26,456 nucleotides of DNA from a virus. Shown here piece by piece: positions 15,058 to 22,053 of this stretch (positions are counted from its first letter, which is position 1; each line of letters begins with the position of its first letter). The stretch covers positions 1 to 26,456 of the IMG/VR virus record IMGVR_UViG_3300013101_000071, one strand, 5' to 3'. Under the pieces are notes generated by a model. That model saw nothing but the letters and a program-made list of their open reading frames with translations. It was not told the origin of the DNA and did not search any database. The position numbers and the translations under genes are program-made.

Positions 15058-16995
15058 TTGGCAATCTGGGACGACTGGTTTAAAGATAACGATGACTTAC
15101 AGCAAGAAATCAATGAAATGTTGATTAAGGCTGATGATGTACCAGGAGATCGTGTGCCTGATATTAAAGAAGGGGATATGTCTCCAGACGATCAAATAGG
15201 CAGAAAAGCCATTCTGGAAGATCCTTATTTTCAACAAATGAGCAATACAGTAGTCTTTAGGCATAAAATGTCTCGTCTTTCTAATAAGACACTAAAAGAC
15301 GTATCTGTAAGAGATTGGCTCATTTCAGCTATTATTCAGGTGCGAGTAGATACTCTTTTGAGATTTTCTAGGGTTTCCCATGATAAATTCAAAGAAGGTT
15401 TTCGCATTGTTAAACGCAACGATAAAGAAGACACCACCGATGAAGAGCGCGAAGAAATTCATAATTTAGAAAATTTTATTTATCATTGCGGGCGAGTTGA
15501 GAATACTCCAAATGACGACAGAATGTTATTTGGGGAATTTATGAAACTCTTAGGTCGAGATGCGCTTACATTTGGAAACACAGCAATTGAAAAAATCAAA
15601 ACAAGAAGAGGTGGTCTACATAGATTCCGCCCTCTACCGGGCGAGTCAATTTACTTAATTAATAAGCAAGCTAGTCGTAAAATGCTAGAAGATGAAATGA
15701 GAAGTGTTCGTGATCTATATGAACCTGGAGATAATGATCCCGCTAAAGATCACATAAAGAATATTGAAAAACTAGATTATATTAAGTATGTGCAAGTGTC
15801 TTACGACAATCGGACATTGGCTGAATTTGGTGACGAAGATATGATCTGGTCACTGTTTAATCCTCAGAATTTTTCAGATTCTTTAGGATACTGTTATTCT
15901 CCTTTAGAGTTAGCTATAGTTAATATTACTAATCACTTAAATGTAGAGAATTATAATGCAAACTTCTTTACACACGGTTATGCCGCAAGAGGGGTTCTTC
16001 ATCTTAAGGGAACAGTCACTCAACAACAACTTCACTCTTTTAGAAGACAGTATTACAACACTATTTCAGGTACACAAAATGCATGGAGAACTCCAATCAT
16101 AGCTGGCCTTGATGAGGTTCAGTGGGTTCCATTAGCCGGTAATGCTCGTGAGATGGAATACATAAACTTTAACAATCATCTATTACGTGCAATATGTGCT
16201 CAATTTCAAATTGATCCAATTGAGGTTGGTCTTGATTACTTAGTGAGCGGAACCGGTAAAGCACCGAGTGGACAAAACAGTGTTGAGCAAAAAATTGAAT
16301 ATTCTAGAGAAAGAGGGTTGTTCACGTTATTGATGTACTTTGAAGACATCATGAATAGACATATCATCCCAGCAGTTGATAAGGAATTATCAAATAAGTA
16401 TAAATTTGAATTTGTTGGATATAGTGATGAGACTCCACAGACACAGGTTGCGCAGTTGCAAGCTGAAATGACAGTTCACAGTTCAATGAATGATCTTTTA
16501 AGATCTGGTCAAAAAGAAGAACTTAAAGATATGGAGATCGCCGATCTTCCTCTTAATCAATCCTTCTGGATGCAGGTAGAAAAGAACCTAACTAAGGGTG
16601 AAATCAGAGAAATATTCTTTAAAGATAAAGGGGCATCTAAGAGACGCGAACTGCAGTATTTTCCTGGAGATCCAGCATTCATGGGATGGCAACAGTTGTT
16701 GATGACATTAGATCGTCAGAAGATTCAAGATAGAATGATGAAGCAACAACAAGAAGCCGAATCAGATACACAGGAGCAAGAAAGCGGACGTCAAGATGGT
16801 GAACATCAACGTGAGCAAGAAAAGCATGACGCAGAGATGGATGCTAACAAAAATGCGCAAGCTCATGCTGTTGCTCAGCAGTCTGTTCAGGATATTGCAA
16901 AACAAGAAGGTCTTGGATCTAGTCCATTAGTGATCGGTGGAAAACCCGTAGCTAACCCTATAAATAAGAGCAAAAATCCTAAAGAAGATAATTAA
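15058..16995 (+). CDS. Portal protein
   Basis: A 645-residue portal, the ring through which DNA enters and to which tails attach. It starts at TTG with AGGAG (15048-15052) five bases upstream; the next ATG is 20 codons in. Supporting sequence includes WSLFNPQNFSDSLGYCYSPL (the usual NP...GxSPLE region), NVENYNANFFTHGYAARGVL, and CAQFQIDPIEVG (the portal-typical Q-IDP-x-E-G segment). A long helical crown region and a Gln/Glu-rich C-terminal tail (about 560-645) follow. It sits directly after the large terminase, the usual gene order. The exact family (gp20-like or HK97-like) cannot be settled by eye. Confidence 0.9.
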   Translation: MAIWDDWFKDNDDLQQEINEMLIKADDVPGDRVPDIKEGDMSPDDQIGRKAILEDPYFQQMSNTVVFRHKMSRLSNKTLKDVSVRDWLISAIIQVRVDTLLRFSRVSHDKFKEGFRIVKRNDKEDTTDEEREEIHNLENFIYHCGRVENTPNDDRMLFGEFMKLLGRDALTFGNTAIEKIKTRRGGLHRFRPLPGESIYLINKQASRKMLEDEMRSVRDLYEPGDNDPAKDHIKNIEKLDYIKYVQVSYDNRTLAEFGDEDMIWSLFNPQNFSDSLGYCYSPLELAIVNITNHLNVENYNANFFTHGYAARGVLHLKGTVTQQQLHSFRRQYYNTISGTQNAWRTPIIAGLDEVQWVPLAGNAREMEYINFNNHLLRAICAQFQIDPIEVGLDYLVSGTGKAPSGQNSVEQKIEYSRERGLFTLLMYFEDIMNRHIIPAVDKELSNKYKFEFVGYSDETPQTQVAQLQAEMTVHSSMNDLLRSGQKEELKDMEIADLPLNQSFWMQVEKNLTKGEIREIFFKDKGASKRRELQYFPGDPAFMGWQQLLMTLDRQKIQDRMMKQQQEAESDTQEQESGRQDGEHQREQEKHDAEMDANKNAQAHAVAQQSVQDIAKQEGLGSSPLVIGGKPVANPINKSKNPKEDN

Positions 16996-17001
16996 TCTTT
17001 G

Positions 17002-17007
17002 TATAAT
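17002..17007 (+). promoter_or_regulatory. -10-like element before kinase-fusion gene
   Basis: TTTGTATAAT in the short AT-rich gap after the portal gene. TG abuts the hexamer, and no -35 is visible. Confidence 0.4.
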
Positions 17008-17042
17008 CCTTTTATATATTTAAATAAATAAAGGGAATACTC

Positions 17043-17885
17043 ATGTCATGGATAATTTTAGAAGGATTAGATCGTACTGGAAAAACTAGTGTTGCTAATC
17101 TATATAAATCTAAAGGTTTTGAAGTTATTCATTTCTCAGCTCCAGATAAAAAATACAAAGAAGATGGGTACATAGGGCCTTCATATTTTGAAGATATCAT
17201 GGAACTCTATGTTAGGTGCTCTGGTTTAGATATAGTTTTTGACAGATCGATTCATGGCGAATTGGTGTGGCCTCAGGTATATGATCGCGAATCTGTATTA
17301 GAAAGAGATGAAATAACAGAACTAACAGAGATGGAAAATCAAAACGGTGCACAACATATTATGATGTATGATTCTGATGTTAAAAAACATTGGGAGCGAT
17401 GTGTTAAAAATAATGAACCCTTAACAGAGAAACAATTCAGACATGCTAGAAAACTGTTTGATGAAGTGGCGGTAAAGAATGGCTTTGCAAGGAAAAAACT
17501 TACCGATTTTGGACTTCTCCCTACGGAAAGATCTTCCAGTGACAGCGGTGATAGCAGTGGAGATGATACTCTTAATGGTGAAACTGTGTCCACACGAACT
17601 TCGCAGAAAGATTCGGTATCAGGTAAAGAAAAGAGCAACAGCAATGGCGCAGCCAAGTATAGATTGGAAAAGGCGAATGCTATCAATTCTGTATTGCAAT
17701 CTCGATTGATTAAGAAAAAAGGTGAAATCTATGATTTGCTAGAGCAAGACTTAAGAAATCATTTAGAAGAAAGACTTGGTGTGATCCTTGGTGGAGAGTT
17801 AGAAAAAGGTTTCACAAAAGATGAAGTACAAATACTTAAACTATTTTGTAAAAGAACTAAAAAGAAAGCAGAGGAGAACAGATGA
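17043..17885 (+). CDS. P-loop deoxynucleoside monophosphate kinase-like protein with extra C-terminal domain
   Basis: A 280-residue protein in three parts. Residues 1 to about 160 are a small P-loop kinase of the thymidylate kinase group: ILEGLDRTGKTS (5-16, with K14) and FDRS (66-69, the DR(S/Y/F) motif). A typical lid is hard to place and the domain is short. Residues 163-203 are a Ser/Asp/Gly low-complexity linker. Residues 205-280 form a helical domain ending in FTKDEVQILKLFCKRTKKK. It lies between portal and protease genes, an unusual place for nucleotide metabolism. The following gene overlaps it as ATGA. Activity on a nucleotide is inferred; the C-terminal domain may be a separate morphogenesis protein joined by the linker. 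Confidence 0.75.
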   Translation: MSWIILEGLDRTGKTSVANLYKSKGFEVIHFSAPDKKYKEDGYIGPSYFEDIMELYVRCSGLDIVFDRSIHGELVWPQVYDRESVLERDEITELTEMENQNGAQHIMMYDSDVKKHWERCVKNNEPLTEKQFRHARKLFDEVAVKNGFARKKLTDFGLLPTERSSSDSGDSSGDDTLNGETVSTRTSQKDSVSGKEKSNSNGAAKYRLEKANAINSVLQSRLIKKKGEIYDLLEQDLRNHLEERLGVILGGELEKGFTKDEVQILKLFCKRTKKKAEENR

Positions 17886-18490
17886 GCGAAGCTAAACCAG
17901 GATTCAGACAACCAAAGCAGAAAACAGTAAAGCAACAGGTTGCAGAGTTGCATGCAGCGGTTGCTAATATTCAACAAGCATTGAGTATCCAAAAGATTGT
18001 ATTTGAGCAGTTTGCCTCTGGTTTTGGTAAGTTAGATAAAGATATGCATAATGCTATGGGTGTCCTTAATGATCTTCAATACCGCACATTGGCCTTAGTT
18101 GAAGCATCTAGTAATACAGCAGCTATAGATAAAATAGCAGAAGATTTTAAATTGAAAGATTACAATGATGCCTCTGATAAAGAGGATTTAAGTAAAGGGT
18201 ATGTGCTTGATGACATAGTAAAAGAAGATAGCATTGTCACTTTATCTTCTAAGTGTGAAAAGAATCCAGAATATGCTATATTTAGAACTAAGTTTAAGTT
18301 GAACGACGAGGTTGTTCTTCCTGAATTAAAAGGTAAAATTCTTGGTTTAAAAGCTGGAGATACAGTTGAAACTAAGTTACCTGATGGAATGACTCACCTA
18401 CTCGAGGTTATATGTGTTAAGAAACTTATCCCATCTCTTTCTCCTGTTAAAGATACTGCAGCTAGTGAGAAAACAGACAGTAAGCAGTAA
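17882..18490 (+). CDS. Coiled-coil protein with GreA/FKBP-like C-terminal segment
   Basis: A 202-residue protein with SD GAGGAG five bases before the ATG. Residues about 15-65 form a long helix likely to make a coiled coil (KQQVAELHAAVANIQQALS). After a charged linker, residues about 110-185 look like a small beta domain; ILGLKAGDTVETKLPDG and LLEVICVKK recall the (L)GxKxGD pattern of GreA C-terminal and FKBP-type folds. The tail is low complexity. It could be a chaperone-like or transcription-binding protein, but I cannot decide. The gene lies in the head region between the kinase fusion and the Cys-HTH gene. Confidence 0.7.
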   Translation: MSEAKPGFRQPKQKTVKQQVAELHAAVANIQQALSIQKIVFEQFASGFGKLDKDMHNAMGVLNDLQYRTLALVEASSNTAAIDKIAEDFKLKDYNDASDKEDLSKGYVLDDIVKEDSIVTLSSKCEKNPEYAIFRTKFKLNDEVVLPELKGKILGLKAGDTVETKLPDGMTHLLEVICVKKLIPSLSPVKDTAASEKTDSKQ

Positions 18491-18502
18491 TGCAAGCAGC
18501 CT

Positions 18503-18928
18503 ATGAAGAAACCTACCGTAAAGCATCGCAACATGGACAAAAGATGTCCACGAAAGCTAAAAGGACACCCAAAGTCGTGGTGTCCTTTAGCTGTAATGAG
18601 ATTAAAAGCTCTTAGGAATGCAGGTAGGGAGTTGACTGAAGAAGAAGAGGGTAATCTTCCGGGTTGCCCATGGGCAGTAAATCATCAACTTGCAAGTTAT
18701 TGTTTTTTTAATTATATCTCAAAATTCATGAACTCTGATGAGCCACCATCTGAATCAGAGATAGCCCACTTCAACAACCTCTCAAAAGAAACAGTTAAAA
18801 AGCTAATAAAAAAATCTATCTCTAAAATAAGAACAAAAACTAGCTTTAAAGAGATAATCGATTCACATGATGGTGATAGTATCATGACTGAACGCGATGA
18901 TCAAACTCCATATAACATAATAGATTAA
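18503..18928 (+). CDS. Cys-pair helix-turn-helix protein, possible late-gene regulator
   Basis: A 141-residue protein with four Cys arranged as two C-x11-C pairs (C15/C27 and C55/C67), three of them in a CP context, suggesting a zinc or iron-sulfur site. A helical segment follows (SESEIAHFNNLSKETVKKLI, 83-102) that fits the HTH of sigma region 4-like proteins, then a basic helix. No SD is visible; translation may depend on the upstream stop, 12 bases before. A terminator and a promoter for the head genes follow directly, so a role in switching on late genes is plausible but unproven. Confidence 0.7.
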   Translation: MKKPTVKHRNMDKRCPRKLKGHPKSWCPLAVMRLKALRNAGRELTEEEEGNLPGCPWAVNHQLASYCFFNYISKFMNSDEPPSESEIAHFNNLSKETVKKLIKKSISKIRTKTSFKEIIDSHDGDSIMTERDDQTPYNIID

Positions 18929-18935
18929 CTCATAG

Positions 18936-18941
18936 TATAAT
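18936..18941 (+). promoter_or_regulatory. -10-like TATAAT just before a terminator hairpin
   Basis: TATAAT lies eight bases after the stop of the Cys-HTH gene and 17 bases before the terminator stem. It has no TG extension or -35. If active, it would make an RNA of only about 55-60 bases. Confidence 0.25.
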
Positions 18942-18958
18942 ATAGGTACGTTCCCTCC

Positions 18959-19005
18959 AGGGGTCACTTAGTATGCTATAGTTGAAAAGTGACTCCTATT
19001 TTATT
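18959..19005 (+). terminator. Intrinsic terminator before head module
   Basis: AGGGGTCACTT (18959-18969) pairs with AAGTGACTCCT (18987-18997) over 11 pairs, one of them G-T. The loop is 17 bases and ATTTTATT follows. It separates the 17043-18928 genes from the head module. Confidence 0.75.
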
Positions 19006-19036
19006 CCAATTAGTTATGCTTAAGGTCAATTTATGA

Positions 19037-19042
19037 TATGAT
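19037..19042 (+). promoter_or_regulatory. Extended -10 promoter, leaderless arrangement for protease
   Basis: TATGAT preceded by TGA, followed by six bases and then the ATG at 19049. No SD precedes the ATG, so the transcript would begin at the start codon. Confidence 0.5.
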
Positions 19043-19048
19043 CATAAC

Positions 19049-20710
19049 ATGGCCAAAGATAAAGTACTATGGATAGATTGTGTTGCTGGATCGCAACTTA
19101 GAGATACGCAGGGAGAAATGCTATCTGTTGAGGGAGCTGACATATCAGACTTACAGGCTGGTAAGGGTCGCTGGAATGATAACCACGGTAAGGGTTTCTT
19201 TAATTCACTTGGAACTGTCACAGAAGCTAAAAAAATATTTAAAGCTGAAGATTGTGAAAACAGTAGGCACACTTACTATTGGGATAAAATCAAAGCACCA
19301 TATATCTATGCAGCTGGTTATCTATACAATGATGAAGACCACCAGAATGCCAAAGCAGCAGCGGCTATTATTAGAAATATTCACAAGAAAGATTCACCGT
19401 TAAAGCTTAAAGCATCCGTTGAAGGTGGTGTTGTTGCAAGAGGGATTAAGGACGAGAGTCTACTGGCACGAACTAAGATACATTCAGTTGCGTTAACCTT
19501 TACTCCAGCAAACCAAGCAACTCTAGTCGAACCTACTTCCTTACAGAAATCTAGCCCAGAGCCAGGAGATGAAGAGTTAATCAAGTCAGTTATGCATTTG
19601 GCTCAGGAAAATGTACCATCATTTAGACATATAGTTAGACACGGATCGGCGAAGAGAATACACGAGAACCTACATAAGATTGCAGAATTAACTAAACTAA
19701 TAAAAGGTGATAATTCAGATATAGCTATCCCATCACCTAAGGACATCTTAGAGTCTGCAATAGAAGCAAAAATCGCTAATAACGTAAGTAAGATTCATAA
19801 AGCTTTTGCTTGTGAAGAAAATCTAGATAAAGGTATTAAAAGTACTATAGCAGGTGCAGCAGCAGCTGGCATGATCGCTTCATCCCCTGGACAAATATCT
19901 ACAGAGCAAATAAAACCTAAGCAGGCTATAGAGACCGAAGTTAAGCAGCCTCCGCATCAACAAATGGTATCTGGCTTGAAGAAAGATCATCCTCATTTAT
20001 GGGCACTAGCTCATGTAGAAACATCTGGTGGAAAAGACTTAAAACATGTAAAGATAAATAATAAAAAGTCTATGCACCATGGGCATACAGCTGGAGGACC
20101 TTGGGGATTAATGCCCCACACGGTTCAGTATGTGTCATCTATGAGTAAGGCATTGCGTTCTCGACATCCAGAGGTAACTAAGATGGCAAAGGACTCTAGC
20201 AGTGTCAAAGATAATCACGAGAAGATAACTAATCTCATGAATAGTGATCCCAATAGAGCCTTAGATTATGCAAATACTCTATATAATAAGCTTCACAAGG
20301 TCCATGGTGGTGATAAGGATAAGATAGCTCATTCTTGGTATCACGGAATTGGTGGTACAAGGAAAGCTATTAAAGCTGGAAAAGATATATCAAAACATGA
20401 TTATGTTAGTAAATTTAATAATTTACTAGAGCATGGCGATAAACGAGGCAATGTTAAAAATTTACTAAAGAGTGGTAGTGTTGAAAAAGCTATGATGGCT
20501 GGTTATGGAGGAGCTGGTGCTCCAACTGCACAAGTTCAGGGAGCAGTAATTCAATCAGAATCTTTAGATGACGGACGAAACCATAAAGGTTTTAAGTATG
20601 CTGTCTGTGATAAGTGTGGTGAAGAGCAAATATATGGCAAACACCAAGTTAAATGTAGAAAGTGTAATAAATCTTGGAGCTTAGAGAAGCTTTTTAGGTT
20701 TATGGAGTGA
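19049..20710 (+). CDS. Prohead protease fused to lytic transglycosylase domain, capsid-like peptide and zinc ribbon
   Basis: A 553-residue polyprotein. Residues 1 to about 165 are a gp21/S78-like prohead protease: NDNHGKG gives the catalytic His (H46), KASVEGG the Ser (S123), and IHSVALTFTPAN closes the domain. A helical, scaffold-like stretch follows (about 170-300). Residues about 305-465 resemble a soluble lytic transglycosylase: AHVETSGG (catalytic Glu E324), GPWGLMP (350-356) and SWYHGIGGT (429-437). Residues 484-506 repeat the N-terminal capsid motif AGYGGAG-x-PT...VIQ-x-ESL. The end is a zinc ribbon (C520, C523, C536, C539) followed by SWSLEK (542-547). The transcript appears leaderless. 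Self-processing after assembly, leaving the glycosidase inside the head, is inferred. Confidence 0.88.
   Translation: MAKDKVLWIDCVAGSQLRDTQGEMLSVEGADISDLQAGKGRWNDNHGKGFFNSLGTVTEAKKIFKAEDCENSRHTYYWDKIKAPYIYAAGYLYNDEDHQNAKAAAAIIRNIHKKDSPLKLKASVEGGVVARGIKDESLLARTKIHSVALTFTPANQATLVEPTSLQKSSPEPGDEELIKSVMHLAQENVPSFRHIVRHGSAKRIHENLHKIAELTKLIKGDNSDIAIPSPKDILESAIEAKIANNVSKIHKAFACEENLDKGIKSTIAGAAAAGMIASSPGQISTEQIKPKQAIETEVKQPPHQQMVSGLKKDHPHLWALAHVETSGGKDLKHVKINNKKSMHHGHTAGGPWGLMPHTVQYVSSMSKALRSRHPEVTKMAKDSSSVKDNHEKITNLMNSDPNRALDYANTLYNKLHKVHGGDKDKIAHSWYHGIGGTRKAIKAGKDISKHDYVSKFNNLLEHGDKRGNVKNLLKSGSVEKAMMAGYGGAGAPTAQVQGAVIQSESLDDGRNHKGFKYAVCDKCGEEQIYGKHQVKCRKCNKSWSLEKLFRFME
20498..20566 (+). repeat. Protein-level copy of capsid N-terminal motif within protease gene
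   Basis: Encodes AGYGGAG, PT, VIQ and ESL in the same spacing as the major capsid protein at 22147-22215. About 17 of 23 residues match, while many codons differ, so it is conserved as protein rather than as a recent DNA copy. Confidence 0.8.
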
Positions 20711-20748
20711 CAGTAATAGTCGGGTGATGTTTAGGTATCCACTTGTGA

Positions 20749-20754
20749 TATAAT
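20749..20754 (+). promoter_or_regulatory. Extended -10 promoter before head genes
   Basis: TGTGATATAAT fits TGnTATAAT. It leaves a leader of about 58 bases containing a GCC-TTTC-GGT hairpin and a strong SD before the gene at 20819. Confidence 0.5.
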
Positions 20755-20818
20755 TAGACGTATATCAGCCTTTCGGTTTGGTGTGCACCTTAATTTAAAA
20801 AATGAGGAGAGGTAAGAA

Positions 20819-21208
20819 ATGGCTCAAAGACAACAAATGCTTGATAAAATCAAGAGAAATTTAGATATTCTAAAGATCGCTGCTACACGAAATGCAAACG
20901 ATGTTACTTTAAATAACTCTAGTCGTGTGATTAGTTATGTTGATGCAGATATCCAAGCCCCTATGGGTGGAATTGATGGAACGATTAATCCATTTTTAGG
21001 AATCGGTCAGGGTAATCCTGGAAAACTTAAGTTTAAAGGCGCAGGCGGAGAAAACACAATTGCTGCAATCGTTGATGATGCAGAAACTTTACGTGTACTC
21101 GGCGTACTTGGTAACTTTGCAAACGATAAGGTTATCGAAGCTGGCGATACTACAGCAGAATTAGCTGCAATTGAAGGACATACTGATCTTATCGGTATGG
21201 GTCAATAA
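20819..21208 (+). CDS. Small head-region protein, possible decoration protein
   Basis: A 129-residue protein with a strong SD (GGAGAGG, six-base gap) that is nearly identical to that of the major capsid gene, suggesting high expression. The N-terminus is a basic helix; the rest is Gly- and Ala-rich with predicted strands (IQAPMGGIDGTINPFLGIGQ). There are no Cys and no membrane segment. Its place between protease and capsid genes suits a capsid decoration, cement or stabilising protein, but I cannot match it to a known family. Confidence 0.72.
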   Translation: MAQRQQMLDKIKRNLDILKIAATRNANDVTLNNSSRVISYVDADIQAPMGGIDGTINPFLGIGQGNPGKLKFKGAGGENTIAAIVDDAETLRVLGVLGNFANDKVIEAGDTTAELAAIEGHTDLIGMGQ

Positions 21209-21235
21209 TTAACTTTAGCAATAAGGAGTTAGAGA

Positions 21236-22039
21236 ATGAATGAAGAACTCGTAAAAAATCTAACGTCTCTTATCGATGAGACTTTGGTAGAAATTGAAGA
21301 TCTTAAAAAGTCTCGCTATTCTGCCGCTGAAGTTGATATGGGCAAGATGGAAAGCGGAGTCGCTAATCAAGATGCAAATGGTGACATGGGCAAGAAAGAT
21401 GATGACGATGACGATGATGACAAAGACGACAAAGACATGGATAAGGGTGAAGGTAAGAATTCTGAATCTGATCCTGGCACACGTGGAGTAACTCCACAAA
21501 GTGAGTGTGGTGTCCCTAGTAAATCTAGTCTTCATCAAGAAGCTAATAAAGCGGAAGATGATGATGACGATGATAAAGATGACAAAGATAAGGACGATAA
21601 AGATATGGACAAAGGTGAAGGTAAGAATTCTGAATCTGATCCTGGCACACGTGGAGTAACTCCACCTAGTGAAAGCGGTGTCCCTAGTAAATCTAGTCTC
21701 ATGGCTGAAGCTAAAAAATCAGTTAATGAAGATGATAGTCTTATGAAATCTTATATTGATAGTAAAGTTGGCGGACTTGAGAGTAAACTTGATAGTATTG
21801 CCACATTAGTTAAAGAATTAGCTGATACCCCTGTTCAAAGAAAAGGAACTCCAGCCACCGCTGTGCCTCTTGCAAAGAGTGAAAGCGAAGGTGCTGGATT
21901 ACTATCTAAGGCAGATGTATCCAATAAACTGTTAGAAATGAAAAAGTCAGATACTAGTTCTGTCGATACAAACGATATTATCGCTGTAGAGACTGGAATG
22001 GGTCTTCAACCAATCATTGATAAATACAACCTAAAGTAA
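21236..22039 (+). CDS. Acidic repeat protein upstream of capsid, possible scaffold
   Basis: A 267-residue protein with SD AAGGAG seven bases before its ATG. The N-terminus is helical. Residues about 55-155 hold two copies of a unit made of an Asp/Lys run, KGEGKNSESDPGTRGVTP and SGVPSKSSL; the first copy has a Cys where the second has Ser. The second half is helical and Ser/Lys-rich, with a likely coiled coil (KVGGLESKLDSIATLVKELA). Position directly before the major capsid gene and its strong charge suit a scaffolding or core protein. No motif proves this, and an internal structural protein is the other option. Confidence 0.72.
   Translation: MNEELVKNLTSLIDETLVEIEDLKKSRYSAAEVDMGKMESGVANQDANGDMGKKDDDDDDDDKDDKDMDKGEGKNSESDPGTRGVTPQSECGVPSKSSLHQEANKAEDDDDDDKDDKDKDDKDMDKGEGKNSESDPGTRGVTPPSESGVPSKSSLMAEAKKSVNEDDSLMKSYIDSKVGGLESKLDSIATLVKELADTPVQRKGTPATAVPLAKSESEGAGLLSKADVSNKLLEMKKSDTSSVDTNDIIAVETGMGLQPIIDKYNLK
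21446..21532 (+). repeat. Direct repeat, copy 1 (acidic protein gene)
   Basis: Matches 21614-21700 at an offset of 168 bases (56 codons). The first 52 bases are identical and the rest differ at a few positions. Confidence 0.9.
21614..21700 (+). repeat. Direct repeat, copy 2 (acidic protein gene)
   Basis: Second copy of the repeat at 21446-21532. Near-identity at the DNA level points to a recent in-frame duplication. Confidence 0.9.
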
Positions 22040-22053
22040 GGGAGAGGTAAAAG

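Noticed and set aside
17339-17686. A 115-codon reverse-strand ORF in the kinase-fusion gene.
   Set aside because: Leu/Ser/Phe-rich antisense of a low-complexity linker; no start signals.
18490-18615. A 41-codon ORF starting as TAATG at the end of the 17882 gene.
   Set aside because: It overlaps the better-supported Cys-HTH gene (18503) in another frame, has no recognisable motif, and its product looks like random low-complexity sequence.
19080-19403. A 107-codon plus-strand ORF in another frame of the protease gene.
   Set aside because: The protease domain in this stretch has clear catalytic motifs, and the alternative frame shows none.
21260-21538. A reverse-strand ORF with apparent membrane-like Ile/Val runs.
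   Set aside because: The hydrophobic run is simply the antisense of the GAT/GAC repeats coding for Asp in the acidic protein.
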